A stretch of 5,969 nucleotides of DNA from Candidatus Aminicenantes bacterium UBA4820 (GTDB lineage: Bacteria > Acidobacteriota > UBA4820). The position numbers and the translations under genes are program-made. Where the stretch lies: assembly GCA_002402325.1 (NCBI GenBank), contig DHFQ01000014.1, forward strand, positions 1 through 5,969, read 5' to 3'. The notes under the pieces are model-generated. The model did no database searches and was not told where the DNA came from. It was given only the letters and a program-made list of their open reading frames with translations. This document shows, in pieces, positions 5,237-5,969 of the stretch (positions are counted from its first letter, which is position 1; every line of letters begins with the position of its first letter).

Positions 5237-5969
5237 ATGACCGAGACAAATATAAATACAAAAGGCGCTTTTAGTCTAAATATGCAAATCGCATCAACTC
5301 AAGAGATTAACTCAATATCGAATTTGCCTAAGATAACTTCATTTATATTACCGAAGGAATTTGAACTGCTACCTAACGCCTCAGAGGTATTTGAATTAGA
5401 ATTTGCCTTTTATGAATATAAATTCTTGACTTCAGATGAAATCATTCGTAGAGGGGCATTTTTCAAAAGTGTTGATGGAATTCCTACTTACCATTACATA
5501 ATTTGCTCAAATAATAGTCCACTCGTATGGGAAGGGAGATCAGAAATAACTAAGTCATACTTCAAAGAAGGTAACTTTTCTACGGGTTATGCCACACATG
5601 GACTTTTCCCATACAGAGGGAAATTTCATCCACAACTGATAAAAGGTATATTGAATATTCTGAAGATTCAACCCGGAGATGTTATTCTTGACCCTATGTG
5701 TGGAAGTGGAACGCTAAATGTGGAAGCAAGCATTATAGGGATTGATTCGATTGGTATTGAGAAAAGTCCATTTTGTGTATTGATGAGTAAGGTAAAGCAA
5801 GAAGCATTAACAGTTGACAGTACCATATTATCATCAATACTTATAGACATGCCCAAAAATTATAAAACTCTAATACATAGCAAGAAGTTGCCTACAGAGT
5901 TCTATTATCACGATGGCTTCGAACCAGAAAAGGCAATAACCCTGCTCGCCTTCTTAGATGCGATGGGCT
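5237..5969 (+). CDS. DNA methyltransferase (N6-adenine or N4-cytosine type), N-terminal part, runs off the window
   Basis: At least 244 residues are present, cut by the window end. Residues 1-115 form an N-terminal region that I cannot assign. Then come YATHGLFPYRGKFHPQLI (about 118-135), matching motif X of amino-methyltransferases, and VILDPMCGSGT with D152 starting motif I for SAM binding. GIDSIGIEKSPF follows as motif II, with the acidic residue that contacts the SAM ribose. The catalytic (D/N/S)PP(Y/W) motif is not reached, so the methylated base cannot be decided. The protein differs clearly from the type IIG enzyme (DPMCGSGT against DPACGSGS, different motif X) and is not a duplicate of it. 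A restriction partner may lie downstream. A later in-frame ATG at residue 16 exists, but the first has the ribosome binding site. Confidence 0.88.
   Translation, partial: MTETNINTKGAFSLNMQIASTQEINSISNLPKITSFILPKEFELLPNASEVFELEFAFYEYKFLTSDEIIRRGAFFKSVDGIPTYHYIICSNNSPLVWEGRSEITKSYFKEGNFSTGYATHGLFPYRGKFHPQLIKGILNILKIQPGDVILDPMCGSGTLNVEASIIGIDSIGIEKSPFCVLMSKVKQEALTVDSTILSSILIDMPKNYKTLIHSKKLPTEFYYHDGFEPEKAITLLAFLDAMG

Overview
This is an AT-rich accessory segment of a bacterial genome, probably from an uncultivated lineage. The bacterial origin rests on good Shine-Dalgarno sequences, consensus-like sigma-70 promoters and tight operon spacing. The window has no marker gene that fixes the phylum. 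The N-terminal integrase fragments resemble the extra N-terminal domain I recall from tyrosine recombinases of candidate-phylum genomes such as Omnitrophota or Nitrospirota, but that is memory and not a search. All convincing genes are on the + strand.

Layout. Positions 1-121 are non-coding with short internal repeats. Positions 122-505 are copy A of a ~380-bp module: a ~190-bp leader with inverted repeats and a strong-looking promoter, then the 5' end of a tyrosine-recombinase-like gene. Next come a 910-residue single-chain (type IIG-like) restriction-modification enzyme (617-3349) and, directly abutting it, a 280-residue protein with a possible HEPN-type RNase motif (3350-4192). After a ~290-bp gap without genes, copy B of the module (4479-4858) repeats the leader, promoter and integrase 5' fragment, this time cut short by a stop codon. 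It is followed by two small ORFs with good ribosome binding sites (4884-5030 and 5051-5224) and a second, different DNA methyltransferase (5237 to the window end, incomplete).

How it may work together. Both module copies point the same way and each sits just upstream of an operon containing a DNA methyltransferase. Each carries a promoter (TTGATT or TTGACT, 17-bp spacer, TACAAT) whose -10 box ends 5 bp before the fragment's ATG. The simplest reading is a defence island in which copies of an integrase promoter and 5' end have become, or travel as, expression leaders for different restriction/defence cargoes. The direct repeats would also let the type IIG plus HEPN unit (~4.36 kb repeat to repeat) be lost or swapped by homologous recombination. 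The repeat, the promoters and the methyltransferase motifs are read directly from the sequence; the cassette interpretation is inference.
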